Shown here: one piece after another, positions 25,908-38,905 of the stretch
How positions within the stretch are numbered: the first letter of the stretch is position 1
Layout: each line of letters opens with the position of its first letter
Origin: Azadirachta indica
Lineage: Eukaryota; Streptophyta; Magnoliopsida; Sapindales; Meliaceae
Length of the DNA: 64,000 bases
Direction: 5' to 3'
Assembly: GCA_022749755.1 (NCBI GenBank)
Contig: CM040440.1
Coordinates: 12,201,269 to 12,265,268 of the forward strand
Program-made: the position numbers and the translations under genes
The notes under the pieces: model-generated
What the model was told of the DNA's origin: nothing
Seen by the model: only the letters and a program-made list of their open reading frames with translations
Databases searched by the model: none

Positions 25908-27785
25908 TCTATATATTTTTTATGATTGAGATCTTATCACATATGTGGAATTAATTATAGAAAATTAATTATATGTTAATTATATTAATTAACACATGTA
26001 ATTAATATAATTATAAATATGATAAGAAATGGTGTTAAAGTAAGGGTATATTAACTTTTTTTATTATATATTATTATATGTTAAATATATAAAAAAATTC
26101 ATGTAAAATTTGTATATTATTATATATTAATTATACACCAAAAAATTTATGCAAATATTCTTATATGTAATATTAATACTAGCACAATATCATTCATGAA
26201 TTTTTAAAGTAGCGTCTCAAATTGACGAATAGTTAATGATGTGCCATGATGTCTCTATTAGGAGAGGAAAAAAACTCATGCTCAAATTGAAATGGGATAA
26301 TGATAAATATGTCTATAGCTTTAACAAAATAACAAACAATGAGGTACACTCTCAATGGGTATAACAAATAGGTACCCAATTTTGGTTGTTTCTTGTATGG
26401 ACATACATCCTTTTTAATTAATAGTGATAGTTCGAATAAACAGATGATGTTCATATCGTGTTAAGTGAAGTATAGTAATTCTTATATCAATTCAAATATT
26501 ATGTGTTTATGAATTATGTAAATAATTTAAAATATTAATATGACTTGGTTAATAAATGAGTAATGCTACATGACTTATAAATTTGTTTATTAATTGGGTA
26601 ACTATGTTGGTACTATGACATAATCTATTTTATTCCATCAATTTGATATTCATTTAATCTACAATATTCAATTTTAAAAGTGTACCATTAATAACACGAT
26701 ATGAACATCAAATAATTAATAACAACATATCATCTAATTAAAATAATACATTATGTAAGTCAATAAAATACAACATATATGAAGTTATTATCACAGTTTA
26801 GATGTATCAAAAATGTCAATTAGAGAGAAAGAGAAAGGCAAGTCAGAAGAGAGAAATAAAAGGACGTTTTTGTTCAGGAGAATGTAATGTGAGATTTCAA
26901 ACTAATATTCAATTTATAAAAATATTTCTATAAAATTTAATTATATCAAAATTTTTTTATTATTTTTACGTGTTTTAAATGAGTTATAAATAGTTTTGCA
27001 TAGTAAAATAATATAATTGCTTTAATAATTAATTGTATCATAAATAAGTTGGCGAATTAATGAGATCAAACTCAATATAAGTTGATTATCAAGTAAATTA
27101 ATCCAACACAATTAATGATTATATTAATTTAACTCAACTTGAATTTATAAATTTCATGCCACTTTTACGTGTTGCATCTAAAATTGTCGCAGTATGATCA
27201 ACAAGAGCCATGAGTGAGTACAATAAAATTTTAAATTAATACAAATTCGATCTATTGATTAATCGTTTTAAAATTTTAAATACGCTATGACTAGTTTATT
27301 AGTTATGTTGTGATCTAAATCGTCATCCTATATATTATGATATTTAGAAACTATTTATTTTAAAAAACAAAAGTATATAAGAATATATTATTTAACCAAA
27401 ATTCAGGGACTTATTTAGTGATATCCCAAGTTGCAATGTTACTTGGTAAACAATAAATGTAGAGAGTTTGCAATGATGATTCATTCGGGAAAAAGAAAAC
27501 TAATGATTAGGATGTGTAGTCCACGCGCATCCTTGTCGAAGCAGCCAGACAAACCCACCTCAAACTTAACATCATAACTAAAGAGGAGTTAGGTGGACAT
27601 AAGTTTAAGTTTTATACATTCGGGGTTACGGTAAACAGAACACAGTTTAACTTCACAATTACTAACTATGGTTAAGGATGTCGGACTCTACTGTTTTGTT
27701 TTCCGATGTCATCACTAGTCACTCAACTCAACATTCACAGTCACTCACTCACTCACTCGTACGCAGAGGGAGAATCAAATGCTTT

Positions 27786-27793
27786 CTATAAAG
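27786..27793 (+). promoter_or_regulatory. Probable TATA box of the TPS gene
   Basis: CTATAAAG lies about 160 bases upstream of the proposed 5'-UTR donor splice site. That predicts transcription starting near 27,815-27,825 and a short noncoding first exon. Upstream, 27,520-27,780 is less AT-rich, as expected for a promoter. Confidence 0.5.
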
Positions 27794-27951
27794 CAAGGCA
27801 CGATCCCATTCTCATTTGTTGTCTGAATTTTTTTCCCTTTAAAAATAAGGAAAATATATTAGAAATAATAGTTTGTCTAAGCTGAAAAAGCAGGAAAGAA
27901 TCTTTGGTCTTGTGTCTCAGTCCATTTGCTCTCTTCTTTAAGCCTTCAAAG

Positions 27952-28485
27952 GTAAAGCTTTTTCTCTTCTTCTCCATCTTCTTCACTGCTATAATGTTTT
28001 ACTTTCTCTGATTTTTCTTACTTCCAATGTTGCATGCTACTTTCTGCTACTTTTTTTCCCACTTGGCGTCTGCTTTTAACTCTCATGTCAAGTTGATTTA
28101 TTCTTGGTCTATAAATGGTTTTCTTGCTAAAGCTTCTACTTTTGTTCGTGGAAGATGAATTGGTTATGATATTTTCCTGTCAGTTTTAGTCAGATTTAGC
28201 TTCTGGGTACTTCCAAATATACTGCTAGAACAATTTTTCAAGTGTTGGTATCAAAGTTTTGTATCAACTTTTCTATTGAATGGAGTTTCTTGATTAACGA
28301 GAAGGAAATAATGAGTGAACTGTTCTTATTGGTGCTTGTTTAACAGGAGATATCTGCGTTGTTATGTCCAAATTTGGACTTCCAAAATCTATTACTGCCA
28401 GTAGATTCACTTGGGTCTATACGTAGTTTACTCTTTTTGTGGTGAAATCATGATTGGTTAGAGAGATATTTGAATTAGTTTGCAG
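27952..28485 (+). other. Putative 5'-UTR intron of the TPS gene
   Basis: A good donor (AAAG followed by GTAAAGC) at 27,951/27,952 pairs with an acceptor TTTGCAG ending at 28,485. A second acceptor with a better pyrimidine tract (TTTTTATTCTCAG) ends at 28,602. Two short upstream ORFs lie between the two acceptors: 28,490-28,498 (ATG TCA TGA) and 28,495-28,521 (eight codons). Acceptor choice would therefore keep or remove them. Splicing is inferred from motifs only. Confidence 0.5.
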
Positions 28486-28633
28486 TGGGATGTCATGATT
28501 GTGCTTCATTTTTGGCTCTAATCCTGTTCCATCCCGGGCATTCTGTAGGTTGTGTTTGGTCTTTCAAAAGAGGAACCAACTTTGTTCTATTTTTATTCTC
28601 AGTAAGGCACAAAAAGTTCTATTTGACCTCGTG

Positions 28634-31600
28634 ATGGTTTCGAGGTCTTATTCTAACCTCTTAGATCTTGCTTCCGGTTATGCACCGACTTTCGGTCGTG
28701 AGAAGAAGAGACTCCCTCGAGTGGCCACTGTTGCTGGGGTATTGTCTGAGCTCGATGATGAGAACAACAACAGTGTTGGCTCTGATGCTCCGTCATCTGT
28801 TTCTCAGGAACGAATGATAATTGTAGGAAACCAACTTCCAGTTAGGGCACATCAAAGTTCAGATGGCAGTGGAGAATGGAACTTTAGCTGGGATGAGGAT
28901 TCACTGCTTTTACAGCTAAAAGATGGCCTCGGAGAAGATGTAGAAGTAATCTATGTTGGTTGTCTTAAGGAAGAGATTGACCCAAAGCAGCAAGATATTG
29001 TGTCCCAAAATTTGCTTGAAGCTTTCAAATGTGTCCCAGCATTCATCCCTCCTGAGCTCTTTAGTAGGTACTATCATGGATTCTGCAAACAGCATTTGTG
29101 GCCCTTATTTCATTACATGCTTCCGCTATCACCAGATCTTGGTGGTCGGTTTGACCGCTCCCTTTGGCAAGCTTATGTTTCTGTGAACAAGATATTTGCA
29201 GATAAAGTGATGGAAGTTATTAGCCCTGATGACGATTTCGTGTGGGTTCATGACTACCATTTGATGGTTTTGCCAACATTTTTGAGAAAGCGATTTAACA
29301 GAGTGAAGCTTGGATTTTTCCTCCACAGTCCATTCCCATCATCTGAAATTTATCGAACACTTCCTATAAGAGATGAGCTTTTAAGAGCACTCCTTAATTC
29401 GGATCTTATTGGTTTTCATACTTTTGATTATGCCAGGCATTTCCTCTCGTGTTGTAGCCGAATGCTAGGTGTCTCTTACCAGTCCAAGCGAGGGTACATA
29501 GGGCTTGAGTATTATGGCCGAACTGTAAGCATTAAGATTTTACCAGTTGGAATTCACATAGGCCAGCTCCAATCTGTTCTGAATCTTCCTGAGACTGAAG
29601 CTAAAGTTGCAGAGTTGCGACGTCAGTTTAGGGGCCAGACTGTTATGCTCGGAGTTGATGACATGGACATCTTCAAAGGAATCAGCTTGAAACTATTGGC
29701 TATGGAACAATTGCTGTTACAACATCCTGCTAAGAGGGGCAAAGTTGTTCTGGTTCAGATTGCAAATCCAGCTAGAGGCCGAGGGAAAGATGTGCAGGAG
29801 GTCCGATGTGAAACTCATGCCACAGTAAGAAGGATTAATGAAACATTTGGAAGGCCTGGATACACGCCTGTGGTTTTGATTGATACTCCACTTCAGTCTT
29901 ATGAACGCATTGGTTATTATGTTATTGCAGAGTGTTGTCTTGTTACAGCAGTTAGGGATGGGATGAACCTTATACCCTATGAATACATTATATGCCGGCA
30001 AGGAAATGAGAAGCTGGACATGGCCTTAGGCCTAGACTCATCAGCTGAAAAGAAGAGCATGCTGGTGGTTTCTGAATTCATTGGATGCTCACCGTCATTA
30101 AGTGGGGCCATTAGAGTAAACCCATGGAATATTGATGCTGTGGCTGAAGCTATGGATTCTGCCCTAAGAGTTCCGGAGGCTGAAAAGCAAATGCGGCATG
30201 AAAAGCACTATAGGTATGTGAGTACACATGATGTTGCATATTGGGCTCATAGCTTTTTGCAGGATCTTGAAAGGGCTTGTAGGGATCATATGAGGAGAAG
30301 ATGCTGGGGAATTGGTTTTGGTTTAGGATTTCGGGTAATTGCTTTGGATCCAAATTTCCGGAAGCTTTCGACGGAACATATTGTTTCAGCTTATAAGAGG
30401 ACCAAAAACCGGGCAATTCTTATGGATTATGATGGGACTATGGTTGTGCCAGGATCAATTAGCACAAACCCCAACTCTGAGGCTGTTGAAATACTGAACA
30501 ACTTGTGCAAAGACCCCAAAAATTTTGTTTTCCTAGTTAGTGGGAAAGACAGAAATACTCTAAGTGAATGGTTTTCTTCTTGCGGAAGGCTTGGGATTGC
30601 TGCAGAGCATGGTTATTTTTTGAGGTATGATGCCCTTTTTACAGCTCTTCTTGAACTTTTATGTTGTTTTCCAATGCAGAGTTAACCCATCTGTGACTAT
30701 CTGTCAGTAGCCAACAAATTTGAAAAGGAAAAGAAAGGCTATTTTTTAATGTGCCATCTCAGTTGACTGTTGTTCTTTTTCAGGCCAAATAGTGATGCAG
30801 ATTGGGAAACTTGTGTGTCTGTGCCAGATTTTTATTGGAAGCAAATTGCTGAGCCTGTAATGAAATTGTACACTGAAACGACTGATGGTTCTGCCATTGA
30901 GACCAAAGAAAGTGCACTTGTTTGGAATTACCAATATGCAGATCCAGATTTTGGCTCATGCCAGGCTAAGGAGCTTCTGGATCACCTGGAAAGTGTTCTT
31001 GCCAATGAGCCGGTCTCTGTTAAGAGTGGCCCACACATTGTAGAAGTTAAACCCCAGGTCAGTGGTACACTTCCTCCTTCTAGTATCACCATATGTATAT
31101 TATGTCATAGTCTAAGAGCAGATATAAAGAGAATGGGTTGTTGAATATGATTTTAATTGGTGTCATTTGATATCTCTTTTTCGTAATATTTTTTAATTAA
31201 ACAAACAGTATGTCCTTTTCTCCACCCAAAAGGTTTAGAGGTGATGAGTTTCCTGACTATTAAAGGTTGTCGATTCTGTAATAGTCTCTAGTTTTGAACC
31301 TGGTGCTCAAGCTAATGGGCTTTATAAGTATTTTGATTTCCTTAAATGGATAATCAGTCTTGCAATCAGATATTATGATTACCAAGAATGTCTCTTCCTG
31401 AGTTGTAGTCATGATGATTATCCACATTTATGCTATAACTACTTTTTCCATAGGTTCAGTTTTCCTACATGCCCTCATATTTTTATAAAATCCAAAAAGA
31501 AAATTGCCATATGTTGCCAAATTTTACCAAAGGGAGAGCATGAAATAGGCAAACTGAGGTAGTTTTGCTGAGAATACATGGAGGCATTGGAAAACTGAGG

Positions 31601-32125
31601 TACTAGGTGGTGAGCCTTTATAACCCACCATCAACAAGTGCCAATCTGACAACCTCACTTAGGGCCTACACCTGGTTCAGGAATTTAATTTGGCGTTTCT
31701 ATTTCTTTGCATTTGAGAATCTATAACGCTTATAATGATTCATTTGTCAATATTTCGTTGTTCTTAGAGAGTAAGCCCGATGCTTGTTTCTTAATGACCT
31801 CCTTCATTCTCAAACTGAATAGGGCGTCAACAAGGGTCTTGTAGCAGAGCATCTACTTAGAACGATGCTGCAGAAGGAAATGATTCCAGATTTTGTTCTC
31901 TGTGTCGGGGATGATCGGTCAGATGAAGACATGTTTGAAGTGATAATGAGTTCCCAAGCTGGTCCCTCGCTGTCACCAATAGCAGAAGTATTTGCATGCA
32001 CTGTTGGCCAGAAGCCCAGCAAGGCCAAGTATTACTTGGAAGACACCACTGAGATTCTGAGAATGTTAGCAGGCCTTGCAGAAGCTTCCCAAAGTTCTCA
32101 ACGAGGGTTCATCGACAGAGACTAA
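28634..32125 (+). CDS. TPS6: Class II trehalose-6-phosphate synthase/phosphatase-like protein (TPS5/TPS6 type), 855 aa
   Basis: This is a cytosolic two-domain protein of the plant class II TPS family, generally seen as sugar-signalling regulators rather than active synthases. The coding exons are 28,634-30,624, 30,784-31,057 and 31,823-32,125; phases match and give 855 aa, the usual class II length. A GT20 synthase-like domain covers about 59-545 and an HAD phosphatase-like domain about 593-835 (DYDGT at 598-602, VSGK at 635-638, GDDRSDED at 784-791). Two UDP-glucose/G6P-contact arginines of active enzymes are replaced: the NRLP motif reads NQLP (66-69), and GVERLDYxKG reads GVDDMDIFKG (340-349). 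That supports a non-catalytic synthase domain. The N-terminus MVSRSYSNLLDLASG is typical of the family. The start is the ATG at 28,634; the open frame continues upstream to 28,499 but has no ATG there. The symbol is by similarity to Arabidopsis TPS6; TPS5 is the main alternative. No damage is seen. Confidence 0.93.
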
Positions 32126-32450
32126 TCATTACCTCCCTGCCCTCTCCACTAGGTATTATCGTAAAGTGTGTGTCAAGTTGATCCATACGGAGGAGAAATC
32201 TCTCGCAAGTGCCTTTCAGGCTGGTATCGAATGCGATCTTATGACAGTTAAAAGTGTTGCCTATCCATATGATACATACAAGTAAGGGTTCATCATCCTG
32301 TTGTTGTTGAATAGATTGTGCAGTAGTCCCATTGCTAGTACATGAGATGGATTGGTACTCTCTTTGTTTGTTGTTGTTCTAATTGCTTCATTATGATTAT
32401 GAATTTTATTTAATTTTGTGTCTCAATATGTTGCATGTCTATAAGAAAGC
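32126..32450 (+). other. Probable 3' UTR of the TPS gene
   Basis: Sequence after the stop codon is less AT-rich than the intergenic DNA and has no other gene. No canonical AATAAA was found; T-rich and TGTATT-like stretches around 32,400-32,450 could direct polyadenylation. From 32,450 to 34,018 only AT-rich DNA, a (TA)n run (about 32,620-32,640) and a short ATTA tandem (about 33,328-33,350) are seen. Confidence 0.4.
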
Positions 32451-34018
32451 TTGTCATACATTTTGTTACATATGCAATGACTGTTCTCACAGCTCAGTAA
32501 CAAATATCGTGCTCAGCTTCACAAATGTATTATATTGACATGCCGTATTATGATTCTGAATTTTATTTTAACGTTCTAGTTTATCGTTAAAAATACGGTA
32601 TAAGTGGTTATAATTGAAATATATATATATATATATATATGAATTAGTGTTATTAGTTTAAAAAATTACTCACATAGACCGTTGTCTATTAGTCCAGTTC
32701 TTTCCCTATTATTTTAGGCAATATATACTCACTTGTCTGTCTGTTTTTTAAAAATGCACAGTTATCCTTTCAATTGCTTTTAGAAAAAATTTAATTATAA
32801 TTTGTCAATTTTAATTTTGATAAAAATCTTAAATTCAGGTTTATTTGGGATGAATTGACTTGATTCTAGTTTAACTTTTATTTTTTTGTTTTTTTAAATT
32901 GTTAAAAAATAAATAAATTAGATAAATATTAAGCTATTTAAGAAAATATCTTATCATGATAGGTGAACTTTTGAATCTTAAAATTATCTTTATTATCAGG
33001 TTCTTTTTGCTGACTTTTTCTAAGTCGATTGGAAAGTAATAAAAAATATTTTTTATTATTTTAGAAAAAATAATATAATTGCAATTATGTTTACAAATTA
33101 ATTATTTAATTTTTTTAATTGCAAAAATTATTAATCTTAAATGTGCAAGTTTTCGTTACTTCAAAATTTAATTTGAAGTTTAGATAATTGCAAAATAATA
33201 ATTTAAATATGAGAATGGTTAATGTTAATTTGATAATATATTTATTATTGTTACTTAATTTGCAAGGTTAGAATTTGGTTGCTTGACTAGAAGTTACATA
33301 TTAGCTATAATAACAATTCCTTTTTAATTAATTAATTAATTAATTAAATTTGAAAACAACTCCTAAAAGTAATATTTTAATTAATTCAAAATTAATATTT
33401 AAAAGAAATAATAAAGACGATAAATTGTTAGAAAATTTTATTGAACAAACAAGGGAAAATAATTCAAGAGCATTTGAAAAATTAATGTGAAAGAAAGAAA
33501 AGAAAATACTTATTGAAGCTTATCAATTATTTTTATTATAAGTTTTTCTTTATCAATAGTTTTCAAATTAATCCTCCTTCAATATCAGTAGAGAGAGGAG
33601 TGAACATTTTTTGATAATGCAAGGATGTTAAGAGAAAGGTGATTTTTTTTCTATAGTATAAGTAAAAGAGAGCCTTTAGGGTTTTTATTCTATTTTTTTT
33701 TTAATATTACACTTATGTTAATTAAAATAGAAATAAATAAATAAATTAATAATATTTATTAATTCATTAAATTTATAAAACAACTTTCAATGGATGCGAT
33801 ATTTAAATTAATTCAAAATTAATATTTCAAAAGAAATAATAAAAAATAAATATACTTTTTGAATTTATTCATTTAAGTTCTTAAATCAAATTATCAGAAT
33901 ATTAATGAAAGATGTTTTTCCTAAAATATCTTATCAATTAATTAATTCTCACTTAATTAATTTAATCTAAAGTAAAATACGTATTTTAAAAAATTATTAT
34001 CTGGACATATTAATTTCT

Positions 34019-35264
34019 TAAGATGCCACTGAGACAATCCAAAAGGGAGAGGGAGGGAGAAGAGGGGAGGGTAAATTGGGTTTCTAATAGAAAATTATAA
34101 CAAATTCAATTTTGAACTTAAATTACTACAATTTTTACAAGCATAAATATAGGACCTTGAGGACAGAGAAATGAACATGTGATTTATAGTGGTTCAGCAA
34201 CAATCCACTTACATCCACTCCTAACTTCACTAGAAGTATTCACTAATCTCAAGTCTTGATTCCACAAGATTTAACAATTACAAATAAGGGATTATAGTAC
34301 CCTTAAACCCTTACAAGTTTTTACTCACTCTAAACATTCAATTAATTTAGGATTTATGGTCTCTTATGACTATAATATTTGGTTCACTCCAAACACTCGC
34401 AAAACCACTCAAACAAGTGAAAGACCCATTTTCTTCACTTTCAACAACAAAATTGTACAAGGTTAAGAAATAACAACTTACAAATTTGATCTCCACAACT
34501 GTGAATGATGAAAATGAATGTACTTGGAGATTCTAATTGTGTTGTATGGATGTAAACTCAAGAATGTGTTATTTAATGTTGTAATGTTTATCAAAAAAAG
34601 TTTTAGAAAATTCCAAAAAGGGTATTAAGTCCTTAATTTATAATAGACTAAAAATCTAGTGGTTAGAGACTTATAAATTCAAATTTTCGTATATTTTGGT
34701 CAATTAAGGGAAAGTTAAAATTTCAAAATAAGAACCCAGAATATCAGTTGATCAGTTTAAAAGGATTGATTGACCGATTGGTTCGGTCCAGTCAATAAGG
34801 GGTTTGGTTCGATTTATCGATTCAAAAAAGCATTTTTTCTTAGGTTCGATTGACGAACTGATTTGGTTCGGTCAATTGACCATCGGTTCAGTTGAACCTG
34901 TCTGAATAAGTTCATGAACAGTAATCTAGTTTTCTGAAACTTTGAAAAGTTTGCATTTTGATATATTTTCAGAGTTTCAAAATCTTGCGTTTTGGTCCCT
35001 ATTATAGATTTTACAAACTTATATTTTGGTTAGATTTTCAAAGCTAATGATATGCACAAAACATCTTTAGTTTTTAATTATTGTATAACGCACTTACGAA
35101 ACAAAAGCACAAGTCTATACATATAAAATATACAATAAAATATCATCTTCTATGCTTATTTCTTGACTCTGTATATTGAGTTTGAATTATTCTTTTCATA
35201 TTTTTGATTGGATGGCGCATTTTGCTATCATCAAAATTAGAGTTGTGTGATATTAAGGTCAATA
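34019..35264 (-). repeat. 3' LTR of Sirevirus-like Ty1/copia element B
   Basis: This is a direct repeat of 38,906-40,186. Shared landmarks include TAGAAAATTATAA, TCACTAGAAGTATTCACTAAT, CAAGTCTTGATTCCACAAGA and a block of repeated TTGACCGA/TCGGTC motifs (34,750-34,900) of the kind I associate with SIRE LTRs. On the minus strand it starts TATTGACC at 35,264, directly after a purine tract (AAAAAGAGGAAAAT). Its 3' end is set by alignment with the partner LTR. The ORFs at 35,204-35,485 are not genes. Confidence 0.8.
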
Positions 35265-37240
35265 ATTTTCCTCTTTTTAATGATGACAAAACCATTGAGT
35301 CATATAGAGGTTTTCTTCATGATGATGAAATCCGCTTCCCTTATGTCTTTGAGCAAAATCTCCCCCTACAAAAAATACTACAAGTACAAGGACAAAAAAA
35401 GACACTTCCATATTTTGCTAATTCCAACTTCACCATAATTCCAATAAAATATATCCATATACTCTACAAAATTAAGCTCCAATAACACAAAATTTAACAT
35501 AAGGGGTCTTCTTTAAGATAAACATCTAAGCACATAATTTCTCCCCCTTTGGCATCTTCAAAAACAAATAATGCTAATAGATGCACTAACAATCATGCTA
35601 TTAGAAAGAAATCCATATAATTCATAAAGCATGAAAAATTAAGTAAATTCATAAAGCATGACAAGCATATAGCAAAATCAACATTTTCTCGCCCTTTGGC
35701 ATCATTAAAGACACAAAAAGAAAGATATGCTTCCAATGTCTATATCATCAAACCTAGTTCACAAGCATACGAAAGAAGTGTCCAAGCAAACAAAGCAGTT
35801 TAATGAATGTAGCAACTCCAAACAAGGCACTTTAATTCAAGCATATGAGAATCAATCATATCGCAATCAACTAAACTCCTTCCCTTTTGTATATTAAAAG
35901 TGTGCATTATTGACAAGTTCAAATTAATCCAAGTTACGCATAAATCAAAATGCACTTATCATGTCACATTAATGCAAGTCAAAAGGATATATCAACCGCC
36001 TTTCAAAGTGTATTGCATATCAAGATAGGCATATTCCCCTTCCGCATCATGATAAACCTAAAAAAAAAAAAAATTTTCAAAACAATTTAAGTAAATGAAA
36101 ATGAATGCTAGAATGACATTTCTTTAGAATAAAACTTTTGATGGTTTAGGTTCACAAACTTGCTTTTATTGATTTTCTAATGATTCTTCCTCTTTTAGAG
36201 CTTTTCTTTTGCTTTCCTTGATGGACGCCTGATATGGGGGGCAAAAAGCTTTAAATACTTGGTTAACCAACTTGAGAAATTTGGTAGACCAAATCTTTTT
36301 GACTTAGTTCATCTTGGTTGCCATGTTTTTGCTCTGTTTTCTAAGTAGTTTTTGTTTATAGAGTCATATTTTTCCATAGACATGTCCAAATCAAGTACGT
36401 AAAGTTCTATGAACTCTTGACATCTGGGGCTTTAGATCCATATGTAATTTGTATTATTTTATTAGGCATATTTAACCCAAAAAGGTAAAATGTCTAGCCT
36501 ACTACAACTTTCAGATAGTTGTGACCTATGTGGTGTAATTCTTATATATCTACTTGTAACAGTGTCTGAATTGGATTTTGTAAAATTCTATAGAAAATAG
36601 ACATCTTTGGCTTCCAACCATGTATTATATGTCTCATGTAATAGTACCAATCGGTCTCAGAATTGCTTTCAAGTTGGTTGCTAGTTTCTTATAATGTTAA
36701 AGTAGCCCTTTTCACTTGCTAGTCCTAAGCCATCCATTTTTGATTTTAGATAATTGATATTTGGCTTAAATGAAATTGAAATTTTAATCATAAAGTGATC
36801 AAATTTCATTTCATAACTATTATGATATGATGAATAAATGCATGAATTGAATAGAAATCTAGTGCATGTTAAGCAACTCAAATAAGCATCAAGTATATAT
36901 TAAGGCATAAATTGAAATAAGGAATGTTTTCCCTAAATTTGCTCATGGCATGTATATTTCAAACAAGATATGCTTGCAAACTTAAACGACAACATATTCA
37001 TTGAAAAAATTGAACCAAGAATCATGCATAAAGCAAAGAAAAGATAGTCAAGAAATTTGATACCAATTTTTGCTTATACACAAGCCTTTTAATTTTCTCC
37101 AAGAGTAAGATAATTCCATTTTGCATTTGGGGAGACTTTCAAACTTGTGAGTGTTCAACTTGTCTTTCATCTTTATCGAGGAACCACTCATCATTCCTTG
37201 ATTATAGTACCTACAAAAATGTTCAAGTTTGCCACTTTTG
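35265..37240 (-). mobile_element. Collapsed internal region of element B with multiple polypurine tracts
   Basis: On the minus strand several copies of a GATGCCAAAGGGGGAGAAAT-like motif occur (about 35,538-35,558, 35,684-35,704, and weaker near 35,357-35,366 and 36,033-36,050), besides the PPT next to the LTR. Repeated PPTs are a hallmark of Sireviruses. No integrase, RT or RNase H motif is present between gag and these PPTs, so pol has been lost. Confidence 0.65.
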
Positions 37241-38860
37241 TACCTAAATCATTTTTGGGCTCATGAATGTTGGCTTTGGTTCCTTTAGAACGCATACCAT
37301 ATTATAAGCAAATGCATTTATTTTAATGGGATATCTATAACTCAAATGACCATAAATGGTACAATAATTACAAATTGTATTTGTTTGAATTTTAGGAGAA
37401 GGTTTTACAAAATAATTTTTGTAAAATTTTTGTTTAGAGTGTGGTTTGTAGCCAATGCCACTCTTATCAAACACACATTTTCGAGAGTCATGAAGTAGAT
37501 CCGAATTCTTTTAACCTCTAGTAAATTTTAAAAGAATTTCATTTTGATCAAAAACTTGTTTCTTAAGCTTCTCTTTTTCTTTTAAATGCATTTCCTTCTC
37601 CTTTTAAAAAATGTTATGCAATTCTTTAAAGGAACTATTTTCATTCATCAATGCATGGTTTGATTCTTTCAAAAAAATGATTTTATTATTCAATACCTCA
37701 ATTTTCCTTTTAAGGGCTTGACTTTTAGAATTCACTTTTTCAAAATTTTCATATAAGTCCTCATGTGCATGTGATAATTCATTATAACAAAAGAAGGGTT
37801 CAAAATCACTTACTTCATCATCACTAAAGGCCATGAAGCACATCTTGGCAAACTCATTGATAGAGTGGTCATCGGATGAGCTCTTTTCTTCATCATCTCG
37901 TGTTGCCACCATTGCTTTTTTCTTTCCTTCCTTGTACTTGAGGAGAGGGCACTCTGGTTTAGAATGTCCAGGTTTTCACACTTGTAACAAATTAATTGAT
38001 TTATTTTCTTTTGCATTTTTGAGCTTTTTTGCTTCACACCTTTTGGATTCTTTAAAAGTTTTAAAAACTTTCTTGTTATATGAACAACTTCTTTATCTTC
38101 ATCTTCATCTTCATTACTTTCACCATCCTTTTCATCATCATCATCATACTTTGTTGATTTTAAAGCAATGAGTTTCTTCTTTTGAACTTCATCCATATCA
38201 TCATACATCTTGTCTTCATAATCCATTAGTAAACTGATAAAATCATCAAGATGTAACATGTTGAGATTCTTAGCCTCTTCTATTGTAGTCACTTTTGCTC
38301 TCCATTTTTTGAGTAAGGGTGTAAGAATTTTTGTTACTGACTGACTATTAACAAAAAATTTACCAAGAGATTTAAGAGAATTTATAATATTAGTAAATCC
38401 AGTATACATGCTGTGAATGGTTTCGTGAGGTTCCATTTTGAACAATTCATATTACCTAGTGAGTCTACTAACTTAGACTTTTAAACTTGACTTGTACCTT
38501 CATAAACAACCACTAAAGTGTGCTATATCTTATAAGTTGATTCACATTTGGAAATCCTATGGAATTCCTTCTTATTCATACCATAATAGAGAATATTTAC
38601 AGCCTTGGCATTTATTGAAATGTTCTTCGTATCAACCTTATTCCACTCCTCACTAAACTTAAATACATTTTTTTCTTTTTCATTTCTTTTCATAGGGATT
38701 TTATGACCTTTAGTTACTACCTCTTAAAGTTCATAATTATGAGCTTATAAGTAAATTCTCATTTTAGCCTTCCAATACGGATAATTATTCTCATAAAAAA
38801 ATGAAGGCCCATAGATAGATTGCTCTTCTAAGTGTCTTAGGGTTGCCATTAGATCTTCTC
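37240..38860 (-). pseudogene. Sirevirus-type gag, frameshifted, of element B
   Basis: Nucleocapsid (gag) protein remnant of a Ty1/copia element, read on the minus strand. Ordered landmarks are ENNYPYWKAKM (about 38,790), EEWNKVD, MEPHETIHSMYTGFTNIINSL (from 38,436), SQSVTKIL, EDxxxLMDYE, an acidic stretch followed by ITRKFLKLLK, a CCHC zinc knuckle, a coiled-coil-like Lys/Glu segment, and finally FDKSGIGYKP with a second C-x2-C...H...C knuckle (37,300-37,474). Damage includes stops and a frameshift in the N-terminal third and a one-base shift inside the first CCHC knuckle near 37,975: CYKC and GHSKPEC are in different frames. Further stops separate the later pieces. It is not functional. Confidence 0.82.
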
Positions 38861-38890
38861 TAAGATAGTTAATCTTTCACTAGAGAACCA

Positions 38891-38905
38891 AGCTCTGATA
38901 GCAAT
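38891..38905 (-). other. Primer-binding site of element B (initiator-Met tRNA type)
   Basis: On the minus strand, directly after the 5' LTR end (TTTCA at 38,906), it reads ATTGCTATCAGAGCT. This is one base away from the classic copia PBS TGGTATCAGAGC. It sets both orientation and the LTR boundary. Confidence 0.8.

Noticed and set aside
28499..28633. Upstream extension of the TPS reading frame
   Set aside because: There is no ATG in it; family proteins start at the MVSRSYSNLL methionine (28,634).
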